NCBI GenBank assembly: GCA_021800795.1
Contig: JAJYYO010000005.1
Span: 58,055-114,250 of the forward strand
Source of the DNA: Pseudomonadota bacterium
GTDB taxonomy: Bacteria > Pseudomonadota > Gammaproteobacteria > Burkholderiales > Gallionellaceae
DNA length: 56,196 nt
Reading direction: 5' to 3'
Each line of letters starts with the position of its first letter. Position 1 is the first letter of the stretch. The notes under the pieces are model-generated. The model was not told the origin of the DNA. It was given only the letters and a program-made list of their open reading frames with translations, and ran no database searches. The translations under genes were made by a program, and so were the position numbers. This document shows positions 1 through 8,258 of the stretch, one piece after another.

Positions 1-41
1 CCGTCTTGTTGTCCCCGAACATCACTCCTGGACTGCGATGA
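1..41 (+). CDS. possible 3' end of an upstream gene (partial)
   Basis: Reading from base 3, one frame runs open to a TGA at 39-41 and encodes a 12-residue tail ending PGLR. That TGA overlaps the ATG at 38 of the following cheW in an ATGA arrangement, which is typical of translationally coupled operon genes. Only about a dozen codons are visible, so no product can be named. In a Wsp-type cluster an MCP or another Che gene would be expected here, but that is a guess from context. Confidence 0.25.
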   Translation, partial: VLLSPNITPGLR

Positions 42-496
42 AAAAGTCAGATTTTCTCGTTGTGTTTAGTTTGGAAAATCAACGCTACGCCCTGCCGTTG
101 TCGGCGTCAGAGCGTGTGGTGCGCATGGTGGCTGTTACCCCGCTGCCAAATGCGCCGGACATCATCATGGGCTTGGTCAATTTCCACGGGAAAGTCATCC
201 CGGTCGTCAATATGCGCAGGCGTTTTGGCCTGCCCGAACGGGAACCTTCCCTGTCTGACTCGCTGATTATTGCACACACAACGCGAAGACCGGTTGCGCT
301 GGTGGCGGACGCAATACTGGATGTTATCGCATTTGCCGCGCAAAACCTGATCGCTGCGGAGGATATCCTTACCGGAGTTGAATATGTGGAAGGAGTGGTA
401 AAAACAGCCGATGGTTTGATCTTCATCCACGACCTGAATCGTTTCCTTTCTCTGGAAGAAGAAGACGCCCTGGATCTTGTGCTGGATGCCGCCTGA
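38..496 (+). CDS. cheW: CheW-like adaptor protein (WspB-like position)
   Basis: This 152-residue protein is a single CheW domain, the SH3-like scaffold that couples a chemoreceptor to the CheA kinase in the cytoplasm. The domain opens with the usual FxLxxxRYALPL pattern near residue 10. It continues with the family signature around residues 40-55 (PDIIMGLVNFHGKVIPVVNM), in which receptor and kinase contacts lie. Length is normal for a stand-alone CheW. The start is the ATG overlapping the preceding stop. CheR follows after 6 bp, so the two are very likely cotranscribed. A second, longer CheW lies at 3647, and paired adaptors are typical of Wsp-type alternative-function chemosensory systems. 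The family assignment is firm; the WspB equivalence rests on gene order. Confidence 0.9.
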   Translation: MKKSDFLVVFSLENQRYALPLSASERVVRMVAVTPLPNAPDIIMGLVNFHGKVIPVVNMRRRFGLPEREPSLSDSLIIAHTTRRPVALVADAILDVIAFAAQNLIAAEDILTGVEYVEGVVKTADGLIFIHDLNRFLSLEEEDALDLVLDAA

Positions 497-502
497 AAAA
501 AC

Positions 503-1915
503 ATGCGCACCGCTCTTCCCCATTCATTGCTGTCCAGCCTGAGCGAATTCGTCGCCACCCGGACGGGACTGCATTTCCCGCCGGAACGCTGGGCCGACCT
601 TGAACGAGGAATTGCAGCGGCAGCGCCTGATTTCCATTTTTCGGACAAGGCGTCGTGCGCACGCTGGTTGTTGTCGACCCCGCCGACACGACAGATAAAC
701 GAGATTCTTGCCGGCCATTTGAGTATCGGGGAAACCTATTTTTTCCGGGAGAAGCAGAGTCTGGATATTTTGGGCGAGCAGATTCTTGTGCAGTTGTTGC
801 AATTGCGCCGCCGGCATGAGCGGCGTTTGCGTATCTGGAGTGCGGGCTGCTGCACCGGGGAGGAAGCCTATACCATCGCGATACTGCTCGACAGACTCAT
901 TCCAGATCTCAAGGAATGGAACATCACCATTCTGGCGACGGATTTCAACCCGAATTTTCTGCGCAAGGCAATGCAGGGCATCTATGGGGAATGGTCGTTT
1001 CGAGATGCGCCCGGCTGGCTGCAACAGCACTATTTCACCAAGCGCAGCGACGGGCGCTTCGAGATACATCAGCGCATCAGGAAAATGGTCACTTTTTCCT
1101 ACCTCAATTTTGCCGACGACCTTTATCCATCGCTGTCGAACAACACCGGCGCGATGGACGCGATTCTTTGCCGCAATGTGTTGATGTATTTCACCGCCCA
1201 GCAGACAAAACGGATTGCCGGAAATTTTTACCGCGCGCTGGTCGACGGCGGCTGGTTGATCGTCAGCCCGACGGAAGCTTCACATAACTCGTTTTCCCCG
1301 TTCACCCCGGTCGAGTTTCCTGGGGCGGTGCTGTACCGGAAGAGTGCGGATGCCGGAACGCAGCCGCTCGCTGGCGCATATCCGTTTGAAGAAGCTGAAG
1401 TCGCGCCCCCGTCGCTGCCGGTCGCGCCGACAGAGCCTGCGGCGGCCGATATTCATGCGGCGCAGACCGACCAGTTGCCAGCTACACAACAGAATGAGCG
1501 CGAGGCGCCATCCCTCATGGCGCGTGACTGCGCCAATCAGGGCAGGCTGGCCGAGGCGCTGGAATGGTGCGAAAAGGCGATCGCCGCCGACAAACTGAAT
1601 CCGGCGCACCAGTATCTCGGCGCCACTATTTTGCAGGAACAGGGACGGTACGATATCGCCATCCAGTCATTGATGCGCGCACTCTATCTCGATCCCGATT
1701 TCGTGCTCGCGCACTTTGCACTGGGCAACCTGCATCAGTCTCAGGGACGCTACCGGCAAGCGCAGCGCTGTTTCACCAATGCGCTTGCTCTGTTGCAAAA
1801 GCATCCGCCGGACGAGGTTCTGCCGGAAGCGGATGGGCTGACGTCCGAACGGTTGTCCGAAATAGTCACCTCCCTGCTGGAAAGTCTGCCGCAGCCTGCG
1901 GAGGCAAGCGCTTGA
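503..1915 (+). CDS. cheR: CheR-type receptor methyltransferase with C-terminal TPRs (WspC-like)
   Basis: This 470-residue protein should methylate glutamates of the chemoreceptor with S-adenosylmethionine. Residues about 5-60 form the all-alpha CheR N domain. GETYFFRE at about 76 and the SAM-binding IWSAGCCTGEEAYT at about 111 follow, and CRNVLMYF near 223 completes a normal CheR catalytic domain. A proline/alanine-rich linker (about 285-330) leads to roughly three TPR-like repeats at 340-440. TPR-tailed CheR is the WspC/FrzF architecture rather than that of flagellar CheR. It lies 6 bp after cheW. The next gene, luxR, begins 36 bp downstream on the same strand, so luxR may be read from this operon. 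Confidence in family and domain order is high. Confidence 0.93.
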   Translation: MRTALPHSLLSSLSEFVATRTGLHFPPERWADLERGIAAAAPDFHFSDKASCARWLLSTPPTRQINEILAGHLSIGETYFFREKQSLDILGEQILVQLLQLRRRHERRLRIWSAGCCTGEEAYTIAILLDRLIPDLKEWNITILATDFNPNFLRKAMQGIYGEWSFRDAPGWLQQHYFTKRSDGRFEIHQRIRKMVTFSYLNFADDLYPSLSNNTGAMDAILCRNVLMYFTAQQTKRIAGNFYRALVDGGWLIVSPTEASHNSFSPFTPVEFPGAVLYRKSADAGTQPLAGAYPFEEAEVAPPSLPVAPTEPAAADIHAAQTDQLPATQQNEREAPSLMARDCANQGRLAEALEWCEKAIAADKLNPAHQYLGATILQEQGRYDIAIQSLMRALYLDPDFVLAHFALGNLHQSQGRYRQAQRCFTNALALLQKHPPDEVLPEADGLTSERLSEIVTSLLESLPQPAEASA

Positions 1916-1951
1916 GATTGCTGCGCAGGATTAACTCAGAAAGGAAGCGCG

Positions 1952-2815
1952 ATGAAACTGAACCAGTTGGATCTCACCAAATGCGAATTGCAGGACATGC
2001 TCGAAATTTCACACGATGCGATGGGCATCTGTTCCGATCAGGAAATGCATGGACTGCTGTTGCGCGTGAGCGGGTTGGTTCCTTGCGGGAACATCATCGC
2101 TTTCCTCGGCGAAACAGACACCCACGCCACTCTCAGGGGCGTCGCCAAGCTGGTAAATGTAAATTATCCCGCCGAATGGCTGGAAACTTACCTTGAGAAC
2201 GGTTATGCGACATTAGACCCTGTGCTGCTCGCGCATTTCAGGCGCTTCAAGCCGCAACTCTGGTCGGAAACCTACCTCGGGGTCAGGCATAACCCCGAAC
2301 TGGCCTTTATTGAGCATGCCGGCAGCTATGGGCTGTCCGAAGGGGTCACATTGGGGCAGCCCAGCAAGGCAAGCGCTTTGGGAAGCCTGTTCTCTTTTGC
2401 CGGCAAGGACATGGGCGAACACCCCAGGCACATGGCTGTGCTTGCCCATCTCACACCCCATCTGCATGTGGCGTTGATGCGAACGGCATTTCCCCCGTCG
2501 GGTTCACGCTCACTCCTTACCGTCCGCGAGCGGGAGGTGCTGCAATGGATGATAGAGGGCAAGACCAACTGGGAAACCTCGCTCATCCTTTGCATCAGCG
2601 AGCGGACGGTGAAGTTTCATGTGCAGAATATTCTGGCAAAGCTGCAAAGCTCAACGCGCGGTCAGGCCATTGCCCATGCATTGGAACAGGGACTGGTTGG
2701 CAGGTCTCTAGCCAGTCTAGAAACGTGGCTCGCTTCCGTCTGCCCTCGGAGCGGAAGTTTTCCCAATCCAGGATTGCCGCCACCGATTCTGCGCCAGCCG
2801 GCGGAAGTGCTGTGA
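1952..2815 (+). CDS. luxR: LuxR-family acyl-homoserine-lactone receptor/transcription factor
   Basis: This 287-residue regulator has an N-terminal autoinducer-binding domain (about 20-170) and a C-terminal LuxR helix-turn-helix (about 187-250, LTVREREVLQWMIEGK then SERTVKFHVQNILAKL). The residues that contact the signal in TraR/LuxR have clear counterparts: the YPAEW tryptophan (about 76), a tyrosine near 80, DPV at 89-91 and a tryptophan near 104. A functional AHL receptor is therefore expected, not a degenerate solo. AAGGAAG precedes the ATG. About 37 residues follow the usual end of the HTH. From codon 215, inside the HTH before the recognition helix, the gene lies antisense to luxI. Its likely target is the lux box at 3410-3429. 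It may be cotranscribed with cheW-cheR. Confidence 0.93.
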   Translation: MKLNQLDLTKCELQDMLEISHDAMGICSDQEMHGLLLRVSGLVPCGNIIAFLGETDTHATLRGVAKLVNVNYPAEWLETYLENGYATLDPVLLAHFRRFKPQLWSETYLGVRHNPELAFIEHAGSYGLSEGVTLGQPSKASALGSLFSFAGKDMGEHPRHMAVLAHLTPHLHVALMRTAFPPSGSRSLLTVREREVLQWMIEGKTNWETSLILCISERTVKFHVQNILAKLQSSTRGQAIAHALEQGLVGRSLASLETWLASVCPRSGSFPNPGLPPPILRQPAEVL

Positions 2816-3329
2816 CCGGCCCGATTGGTTCATACGGGTAACCGGCAATAACCAGTGCCCGCCAGAAGCGTTTTTCGACCGCCACGTAGATATAGCGGAC
2901 ATCGTTCTCCAGCGACCACTGGTACATCCCCTTATACATCAGCCTGGAAATGTGCCCGGGTGAGATACCGTACTGTCGCAGGTTGGGAGCTACCGCAAAC
3001 CGGGTGACCTCGGCGGTATCCCATTCCTTGCGCACCCGATAGCCCGCAGCCAGCAGCGGAAAAAACTCGCGCTCCAGCATGAATGGCCGGGTGTGGGGCA
3101 AAAAACGGAATACCCCCAGCAGATCTTCTGTATCTGAAAATACTCCTATCGCCATCGCGAATGGGTCATGTTCGTCCACTTCCAATCCGTCCGCGCAGGG
3201 CGTAACCCATTTCAGATTTTGGCAGAACACCTCATGCCGGAGGCGTCCGGCCTTTAGCCTGTCTTCCCTGCCGGCAAGCGAGCGGATGCAATAAGAGCCT
3301 TCCTCAAAGCTGATAGTTTTGTAATGCAT
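2595..3329 (-). CDS. luxI: acyl-homoserine-lactone synthase (LuxI family)
   Basis: This 244-residue enzyme should condense S-adenosylmethionine with an acyl carrier to make an AHL signal. The invariant LuxI residues are all visible: RHEVF (R31, F35), W41, D52 and D55 in EVDEHD, R75 in VFRFLP, and E107/R110 in AEVTRF. The start chosen is the ATG at 3329 with GGAGG upstream; an open frame continues to 3503 but lacks LuxI homology. The position usually Ser/Thr (T143 region) reads VAVEKRFWRAL. This recalls the exosortase-associated AHL-synthase-like acyltransferases, so the acyl group cannot be predicted. The C-terminal 73 codons overlap luxR on the opposite strand. The lux box 81 bp upstream predicts positive autoregulation. 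Confidence 0.92.
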   Translation of the reverse strand: MHYKTISFEEGSYCIRSLAGREDRLKAGRLRHEVFCQNLKWVTPCADGLEVDEHDPFAMAIGVFSDTEDLLGVFRFLPHTRPFMLEREFFPLLAAGYRVRKEWDTAEVTRFAVAPNLRQYGISPGHISRLMYKGMYQWSLENDVRYIYVAVEKRFWRALVIAGYPYEPIGPVTALPPAGAESVAAILDWENFRSEGRRKRATFLDWLETCQPVPVPMHGQWPDRALSFAALPEYSAHETSPSAR

Positions 3330-3646
3330 TTTTGAGTTCCTCCGGAAAAATAAATGGATGGGTCTGGCTAGCTGACATGCGGACAAAAACAGAATTTGAG
3401 AGTTGGCACACCTGTCCGTTCGGACAGGTTCCATGCAGCCCCTTGTGTGATTTGATCTGCATTTTCTGCAATGGGAAAAATTCCGGATTTTGGCCTTGAT
3501 CAATCATGAGTGCGTCCGGCTGCATGCCGGGTTTTATAAGCGAATTATTGAAAATGGTGGGTAACCATGCTGATCGAATGCAACATTGACCATGCGGCGC
3601 TGGCTTTGAATGTTTTTCATGAATCGTATAAGCACTGAATTCCCGC
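3330..3646. promoter_or_regulatory. divergent luxI / cheW2 intergenic region
   Basis: This 317-bp region has no gene and must hold the start signals of luxI (leftward) and the second cheW operon (rightward). It contains the lux box at 3410-3429 and the luxI ribosome-binding site GGAGG just above 3329. I see no strong sigma-70 hexamers. TATAAG near 3627 with TTGAAT about 15 bp upstream is a weak candidate for the rightward promoter. No Shine-Dalgarno stands out before the ATG at 3647. Confidence 0.6.
3410..3429 (-). promoter_or_regulatory. lux box (LuxR-AHL operator) upstream of luxI
   Basis: A 20-bp dyad, ACCTGTCCG-TT-CGGACAGGT, has perfect 9-bp arms. Its outer hexamers ACCTGT/ACAGGT and its overall length match the classical Vibrio fischeri lux box (known from the literature). 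It is centred about 90 bp before the luxI start codon. If it overlaps the -35 as in class II LuxR promoters, transcription would start near 3377 and leave a leader of about 48 nt. It also lies 218 bp upstream of the divergent cheW2 gene and could act on that side too. No clear -10 is visible. Confidence 0.85.
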
Positions 3647-4282
3647 ATGAATACCCGCGATCAAAAACGGCAGAAAAAAAGCAAAACAGTTGTCGACTGG
3701 CGCGAGGTCGAACAACGTCTGGAAGCAGCGCGCATTGCAATCGAGCATATCTGGGCACCGACCGCAGGGGAAACCCGGCGGATTTTGCAAGAAAGGGCGC
3801 AGACACTCGCCCTGGAAGCCGTTCCAGCGGAAGCCGCCGACGAATGGATCGAAGTCATTGAATTTCTGCTGTCCTACGAAACCTATGCAGTCGCATCGGA
3901 GTACGTGCGCGAGGTCTATCCGCTCGAAGATATTACACAGCTCCCCTGCACTCCCGCCTTCGTGCGCGGCATCGTCAACCTGCGCGGCGAAATACTTTCT
4001 GTCATCGACATCAAAAAGTTTTTCGATCTGCCCGAGAAAGGACTAACCGATCTCAACAAGGTGATCGTGCTCGAATATGAAGACATGGTGTTCGGCATTC
4101 TGGCCGATGCGATCAGCGGCGTGCGCCGCATTTTGCGCGCCGATATTCAACCATCTCTGCCCACGCTGGCAGGCATCCAAGAAGACTATCTGCAAGGCGT
4201 AACCGCTGCGCGCGTGGTTATCCTCGACGCCAAAAAACTCCTGGCCGACGAGAAGCTCATCGTGCAGGAAGAGGTAAGGTGA
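3647..4282 (+). CDS. cheW: CheW-like adaptor with N-terminal extension (WspD-like)
   Basis: This 211-residue protein carries a CheW domain from about residue 65 onward, with a VEFLLSYETYAVASEYVREV-type opening and the LPCTPAFVRGIVNLRGEIL signature near 105. About 60 charged residues precede it. Such an N-terminal extension is characteristic of WspD, the second adaptor of Wsp systems. It begins a rightward unit: MCP 51 bp downstream, then hybrid CheA, diguanylate cyclase and CheB. The ATG at 3647 is the first good start of the open frame but has a poor ribosome-binding site, so a later start is possible. Having two CheW genes separated by the luxR-luxI pair suggests that the quorum genes were inserted into an ancestral cheW-cheR-cheW order, or that the cluster was rearranged. 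Confidence 0.9.
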   Translation: MNTRDQKRQKKSKTVVDWREVEQRLEAARIAIEHIWAPTAGETRRILQERAQTLALEAVPAEAADEWIEVIEFLLSYETYAVASEYVREVYPLEDITQLPCTPAFVRGIVNLRGEILSVIDIKKFFDLPEKGLTDLNKVIVLEYEDMVFGILADAISGVRRILRADIQPSLPTLAGIQEDYLQGVTAARVVILDAKKLLADEKLIVQEEVR

Positions 4283-4333
4283 CAGGGATTACTCCTGTTC
4301 GGGCTTGACTGAATCACAAAAGGGGGCAGCAAA

Positions 4334-5797
4334 ATGAAATGGTCTGTTGGAACGAAGATTGGAGCCGGCTATGCTCTGGCGTTGATGATTTTGGTTATCC
4401 TGGGCGTAGTCTCATACCGTAACACGACCGGACTGATCGACGCCGCACAGATGAGAGCACATAGTTACCAGGTACTCGAAAATCTTGAAAGAGTACTTTC
4501 TACACTGGAGGCAGCCGAAACTGGTCAACGCGGCTATATTATAGTCGGAGAGGATCGGTATCTCGAACCATACCAATCTGGGGTTTCATCTGTGAAGCAA
4601 GCCATCCAGAGTCTCCGGGAATTGACGGTCGATAACCCAACCCAGCTGCAGCGGCTCAATGCGCTAGAACCACTGATTGCAGTCAAACTCGCCGAGCTCA
4701 AGGAAACGATAGCTTTGCGGAAAAGCAAGGGATTTGATGCTGCGGTAAAGGTGGTACGGACGGATAACGGAAAGAAGACCATGGACGATGCCCGGAAGGT
4801 AATCGCCGAGATGGGTGATGAGGAAAGGATGTTATTGGAACAGCGTAGCAACGAGATGAAGGTGACTTCCAATACTACGATTTCTGTCATTGTTTACGGT
4901 ATTCCATTTGCTTTTGCCCTATTGATTCTGGTCGGTTTCTGGATCACCCGTACCATCACCCGCCAACTCCGCGAAAGCGTTGATCAACTCTCCACATCCT
5001 CTGCCGAGATACTCGCGACCACGACACAGATCGCTTCCGGCGCAGCCGAGACGGCGAGTGCGGTGAGTGAGACCACCGCGACGGTGGAGGAAGTGAAACA
5101 GACGGCGCAGGTGTCGAGCCAGAAGGCGCGCAATGTTTCCGACAGCGCGCAGAAGGCTTCACTGGTTTTCCAGGGCGGGCGCAAAGCGGTGGAAGAAGCA
5201 ATGCAGGGCATGCAGCGCATCCAGGAACAAATGGAATCCATCGCCGAGAGCATCGTGCGTTTGAGTGAACAGAGCCAGGCGATCGGCGAGATCATCGCCA
5301 CGGTTAACGATTTGGCCGAACAATCCAACCTGCTCGCGGTGAACGCTGCGATCGAGGCGGCCAAGGCAGGCGAACAGGGCAAAGGTTTCACGGTCGTCGC
5401 GCAGGAGATCAAGAGTCTGGCCGAGCAATCCAGGCAGGCAACCGCCCAAGTGCGCACGATACTCGGCGACATTCAGAAGGCCACCAGCACCGCCGTGCTG
5501 GCCACCGAGCAGGGCAACAAGGCTGTGCAAGCCGGGGTGAAACAAACCACGGAAACCGGCGAAGCGATCCGCCTGCTTGCCGACAGCGTCAGCGAGGCCG
5601 CTCAGGCGGCTACGCAAATTGCGGCCTCCAGCCAGCAGCAGATGGTGGGCATGGATCAGGTGGCGCTGGCGATGGAGAACATCAAACAGGCCAGCGTGCA
5701 GAACGTATCGGGCACCCGGCAGGCGGAGATCGCCGCACAGAGCCTGCATGAACTCGGTCAGAAGCTGAGCGACATGATCGGGGGTAAGACCGCATGA
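4334..5797 (+). CDS. methyl-accepting chemotaxis protein with CHASE3-like sensor (WspA-like)
   Basis: This 487-residue inner-membrane receptor has TM1 at about 10-30 and a periplasmic helical domain at 35-180. The [19 protein letters not shown] motif (about residues 62-80) in that domain is typical of CHASE3. TM2 spans about 186-206 and a long cytoplasmic coiled coil follows. No convincing HAMP domain separates TM2 from the signalling helices. The highly conserved hairpin tip ([20 protein letters not shown], about 329-348) is intact, so it should bind CheW and CheA. Ala/Glu/Gln-rich helices flank the tip and are likely CheR/CheB methylation sites. GGGGGCAG precedes the ATG. It lies between cheW2 and cheA, as expected for the receptor of this cluster. 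The ligand is unknown. Confidence 0.92.
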   Translation: MKWSVGTKIGAGYALALMILVILGVVSYRNTTGLIDAAQMRAHSYQVLENLERVLSTLEAAETGQRGYIIVGEDRYLEPYQSGVSSVKQAIQSLRELTVDNPTQLQRLNALEPLIAVKLAELKETIALRKSKGFDAAVKVVRTDNGKKTMDDARKVIAEMGDEERMLLEQRSNEMKVTSNTTISVIVYGIPFAFALLILVGFWITRTITRQLRESVDQLSTSSAEILATTTQIASGAAETASAVSETTATVEEVKQTAQVSSQKARNVSDSAQKASLVFQGGRKAVEEAMQGMQRIQEQMESIAESIVRLSEQSQAIGEIIATVNDLAEQSNLLAVNAAIEAAKAGEQGKGFTVVAQEIKSLAEQSRQATAQVRTILGDIQKATSTAVLATEQGNKAVQAGVKQTTETGEAIRLLADSVSEAAQAATQIAASSQQQMVGMDQVALAMENIKQASVQNVSGTRQAEIAAQSLHELGQKLSDMIGGKTA

Positions 5798-5856
5798 CAA
5801 CGCGCATGGCAAGCCTGCATTTTTGTTGCGGGCCGTCCGGCTCAGGATAAAGCGCG

Positions 5857-8160
5857 ATGGCCGACAAGAACGATGATTTTCAGAAAAGACTCCTCGCGAC
5901 CTTCCGGGTCGAGGCCGACGAACATCTCAAGGCGATGTCGGCGGGGCTGATCGAACTGAAGAAGAATCCGACGGCAGACCGGTATGCGGGAATCGTCGAG
6001 ACCGTGTTTCGCGAGGTGCACAGCCTGAAGGGCGCCGCACGTGCGGTGAATCTAAAGCAGATCGAATCGGTTTGCCAGTCTATGGAAAGCGTGTTTGCGG
6101 CGCTGAAAGAAAACCGGCTCGCCATTTCCCAGCCGCTGCTCGACCAGATGCAGGAAGCGATTGATGGCCTGAGCGTGCTACTTTTTTCAGAAGGTGCAGC
6201 GATGTCCGTTGCAGGGAAGTCGGCGCTTGCAGCGCTGGAGCGGCGGCTTAACGAGGCCGTAAACAGCGGTCAGGAACCAGTGGTCAGGGAAACCGCGACG
6301 CGGGAACCCGTTTCAGAGCCAATTCCGGCATCCGGCATTCGCCCGCCGCCGCAGCCTGAAACCCTGTCCGGGACGGTCAGAGTTTCCACGCAAAAGCTCG
6401 ATGCCGTAATGCGACAGGTCGAGGAGCTGCTGTCGCCCAGGCTGGCCGCGGCACAGCGCGCCAAGGAACTGCGCGAGGTCGTTGTCTCTTTCGCAACCTT
6501 GAAAAAACAGCGGGCGCGGATGCGGCCCGTGCTGCGGCTGATCGAGCGTTATGTCGAAGCGGCAGGCGGAAGCAAAAACACCGCCGGAGGGCTGCCAGAA
6601 TTTCCGGCACAGGAACTGCCAAAGCTGCTGGAGCATCTGGAGTCCGAGCAGTTGTTCATGAAAATGCTTGAGGAGCGGCTGCTGCGCTTAAGCAAGTTCG
6701 CCGCACATGACAGGCGCGCCTTGGCAGGCATGAGCGATAGCCTGCTGCATGACGTAAAGGAAATGCATCTGCTGCCGTTTTCCTCGCTGCTTGAAATTTA
6801 TCCGCGTTTCACCCGCGAACTGGCCCGCGATCAGGGTAAGCAGGTAGAACTGACGATACAGGGCGGCGAAATTGAAATCGACCGGCGCACTCTGGAAGAG
6901 ATGAAAGATCCGCTGATGCACCTGCTGCGGAATTGCATCGATCACGGTATCGAACAGCCTGCCATCCGGCAGGACAAGGGTAAGACCCCGCACGGAACGA
7001 TCACCATCGCCATTGCGCAAAAAGACGGCGGCAAGATCGAGATTATGGTTGCCGATGACGGGGCGGGCATTGATACTGCCAGAGTGAAAGCGGCATCATA
7101 CAAGCTCGGCCTGGTTTCTGCCGGTGAGGCGGAAAAGCTGAGCCGTCAGGAAGTACAGTCACTCGTTTTTCAGTCGGGCATTTCCACCAGCCGGATCATC
7201 ACGGACATTTCGGGGCGCGGGCTCGGGCTTGCCATCGTGCGGGAAAAAATCGATCGCCTGGGCGGAGTAGTCGTGATTGAGTCCAGTCAGGATAACGGAA
7301 CTGCTTTCCGCATCACGCTGCCGCTGATGCTGGCCACTTTTCGCGGTGTGCTGGTTAGCGTCGGCGGCCAGCTTTTTGTACTCCCCTTGCAAAATATAAA
7401 ATGTGTGGCGCGTGTAGCTCAACAGGACATCCGTACGGTAGAGAATCGCGCGACAATTCCGCTCGACGGTCAAGCCGTTGCGCTGGTCAATCTTGGCGAT
7501 GTGCTTGAACTGCCGCGCCTGAATCAGCCGATTTATACTGCGCCGGAGCGCGTCTCAGTGGTCGTTCTCGGCTCAGTCCACAGGCATCTGGCATTCCGGG
7601 TGGACGAGATTCTCGGTGAGCAGGAAGTGTTGGTCAAGACATTGGGCCGGCAGCTAGCGCGCGTGCGCAACGTCGCCGGCGCGAGTGTGCTCGGTACAGG
7701 GCAGGTGGTGCCGGTACTGAATGTGTCCGATCTGCTGAAATCGGCGGTAAGGCAGGCGCCGCCGCCCGTTACCGCTGAAACGCACGGCGTGGCGGAAAAA
7801 CACTCCATCCTGGTGGTGGAAGACTCGATCACCTCCCGCGCGCTGCTCAAGAACATTCTGGAATCGGCGGGCTATCGTATTACCACCGCAGTGGATGGGG
7901 TGGATGCCTACACCACGCTCAAGAGCGGAGCATTCGATCTGATCGTGTCGGACGTGGAAATGCCGCGCATGGACGGCTTTGACCTCACCGCCAAGGTGCG
8001 CGCCGACAAACAGCTTGCCGGCTTGCCGGTGGTGCTGGTGACCGCGCTGGAATCACGTGAACATCGCGAGCGCGGCATCGACGTCGGCGCCAATGCCTAT
8101 ATTGTAAAAAGCAGCTTCGATCAGAGTAATCTGCTGGAAGTGATCGGCAGGCTCATTTGA
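5857..8160 (+). CDS. cheA: hybrid CheA histidine kinase with C-terminal receiver (WspE-like)
   Basis: This 767-residue chemosensory kinase starts with an HPt domain (FREVHSLKGAAR, phospho-acceptor H about 55). A low-complexity linker and dimerisation region follow (about 140-340). The HATPase domain comes next, with N box LLRNCIDHGIE (about 363), DDGAGI and GRGLGLAIV. A CheW-like domain occupies about 500-630, and the receiver spans about 648-767 with phospho-acceptor D699 in VSDVEMPRMDG. CheA fused to a receiver and lacking a recognisable P2 domain is the WspE/FrzE architecture, in which the receiver often acts as phosphate sink or output. No stand-alone cheY is present, so the output partner must be this receiver or a downstream protein. 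It lies 59 bp after the MCP gene. Confidence 0.93.
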   Translation: MADKNDDFQKRLLATFRVEADEHLKAMSAGLIELKKNPTADRYAGIVETVFREVHSLKGAARAVNLKQIESVCQSMESVFAALKENRLAISQPLLDQMQEAIDGLSVLLFSEGAAMSVAGKSALAALERRLNEAVNSGQEPVVRETATREPVSEPIPASGIRPPPQPETLSGTVRVSTQKLDAVMRQVEELLSPRLAAAQRAKELREVVVSFATLKKQRARMRPVLRLIERYVEAAGGSKNTAGGLPEFPAQELPKLLEHLESEQLFMKMLEERLLRLSKFAAHDRRALAGMSDSLLHDVKEMHLLPFSSLLEIYPRFTRELARDQGKQVELTIQGGEIEIDRRTLEEMKDPLMHLLRNCIDHGIEQPAIRQDKGKTPHGTITIAIAQKDGGKIEIMVADDGAGIDTARVKAASYKLGLVSAGEAEKLSRQEVQSLVFQSGISTSRIITDISGRGLGLAIVREKIDRLGGVVVIESSQDNGTAFRITLPLMLATFRGVLVSVGGQLFVLPLQNIKCVARVAQQDIRTVENRATIPLDGQAVALVNLGDVLELPRLNQPIYTAPERVSVVVLGSVHRHLAFRVDEILGEQEVLVKTLGRQLARVRNVAGASVLGTGQVVPVLNVSDLLKSAVRQAPPPVTAETHGVAEKHSILVVEDSITSRALLKNILESAGYRITTAVDGVDAYTTLKSGAFDLIVSDVEMPRMDGFDLTAKVRADKQLAGLPVVLVTALESREHRERGIDVGANAYIVKSSFDQSNLLEVIGRLI

Positions 8161-8258
8161 ACGGCGGGCGTCCGCATCGGCGTTCGATGCAAGGGCGAGC
8201 ATAATATTTTTGTGGGGAAAAACGTGACGAACCTATTTTTCGGAAGTATGCGAACTTG

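Noticed and set aside
3330..3503. N-terminal extension of the luxI frame by 58 codons
   Set aside because: LuxI homology begins at the ATG at 3329, which has GGAGG upstream; the extension would place the lux box inside the coding region.
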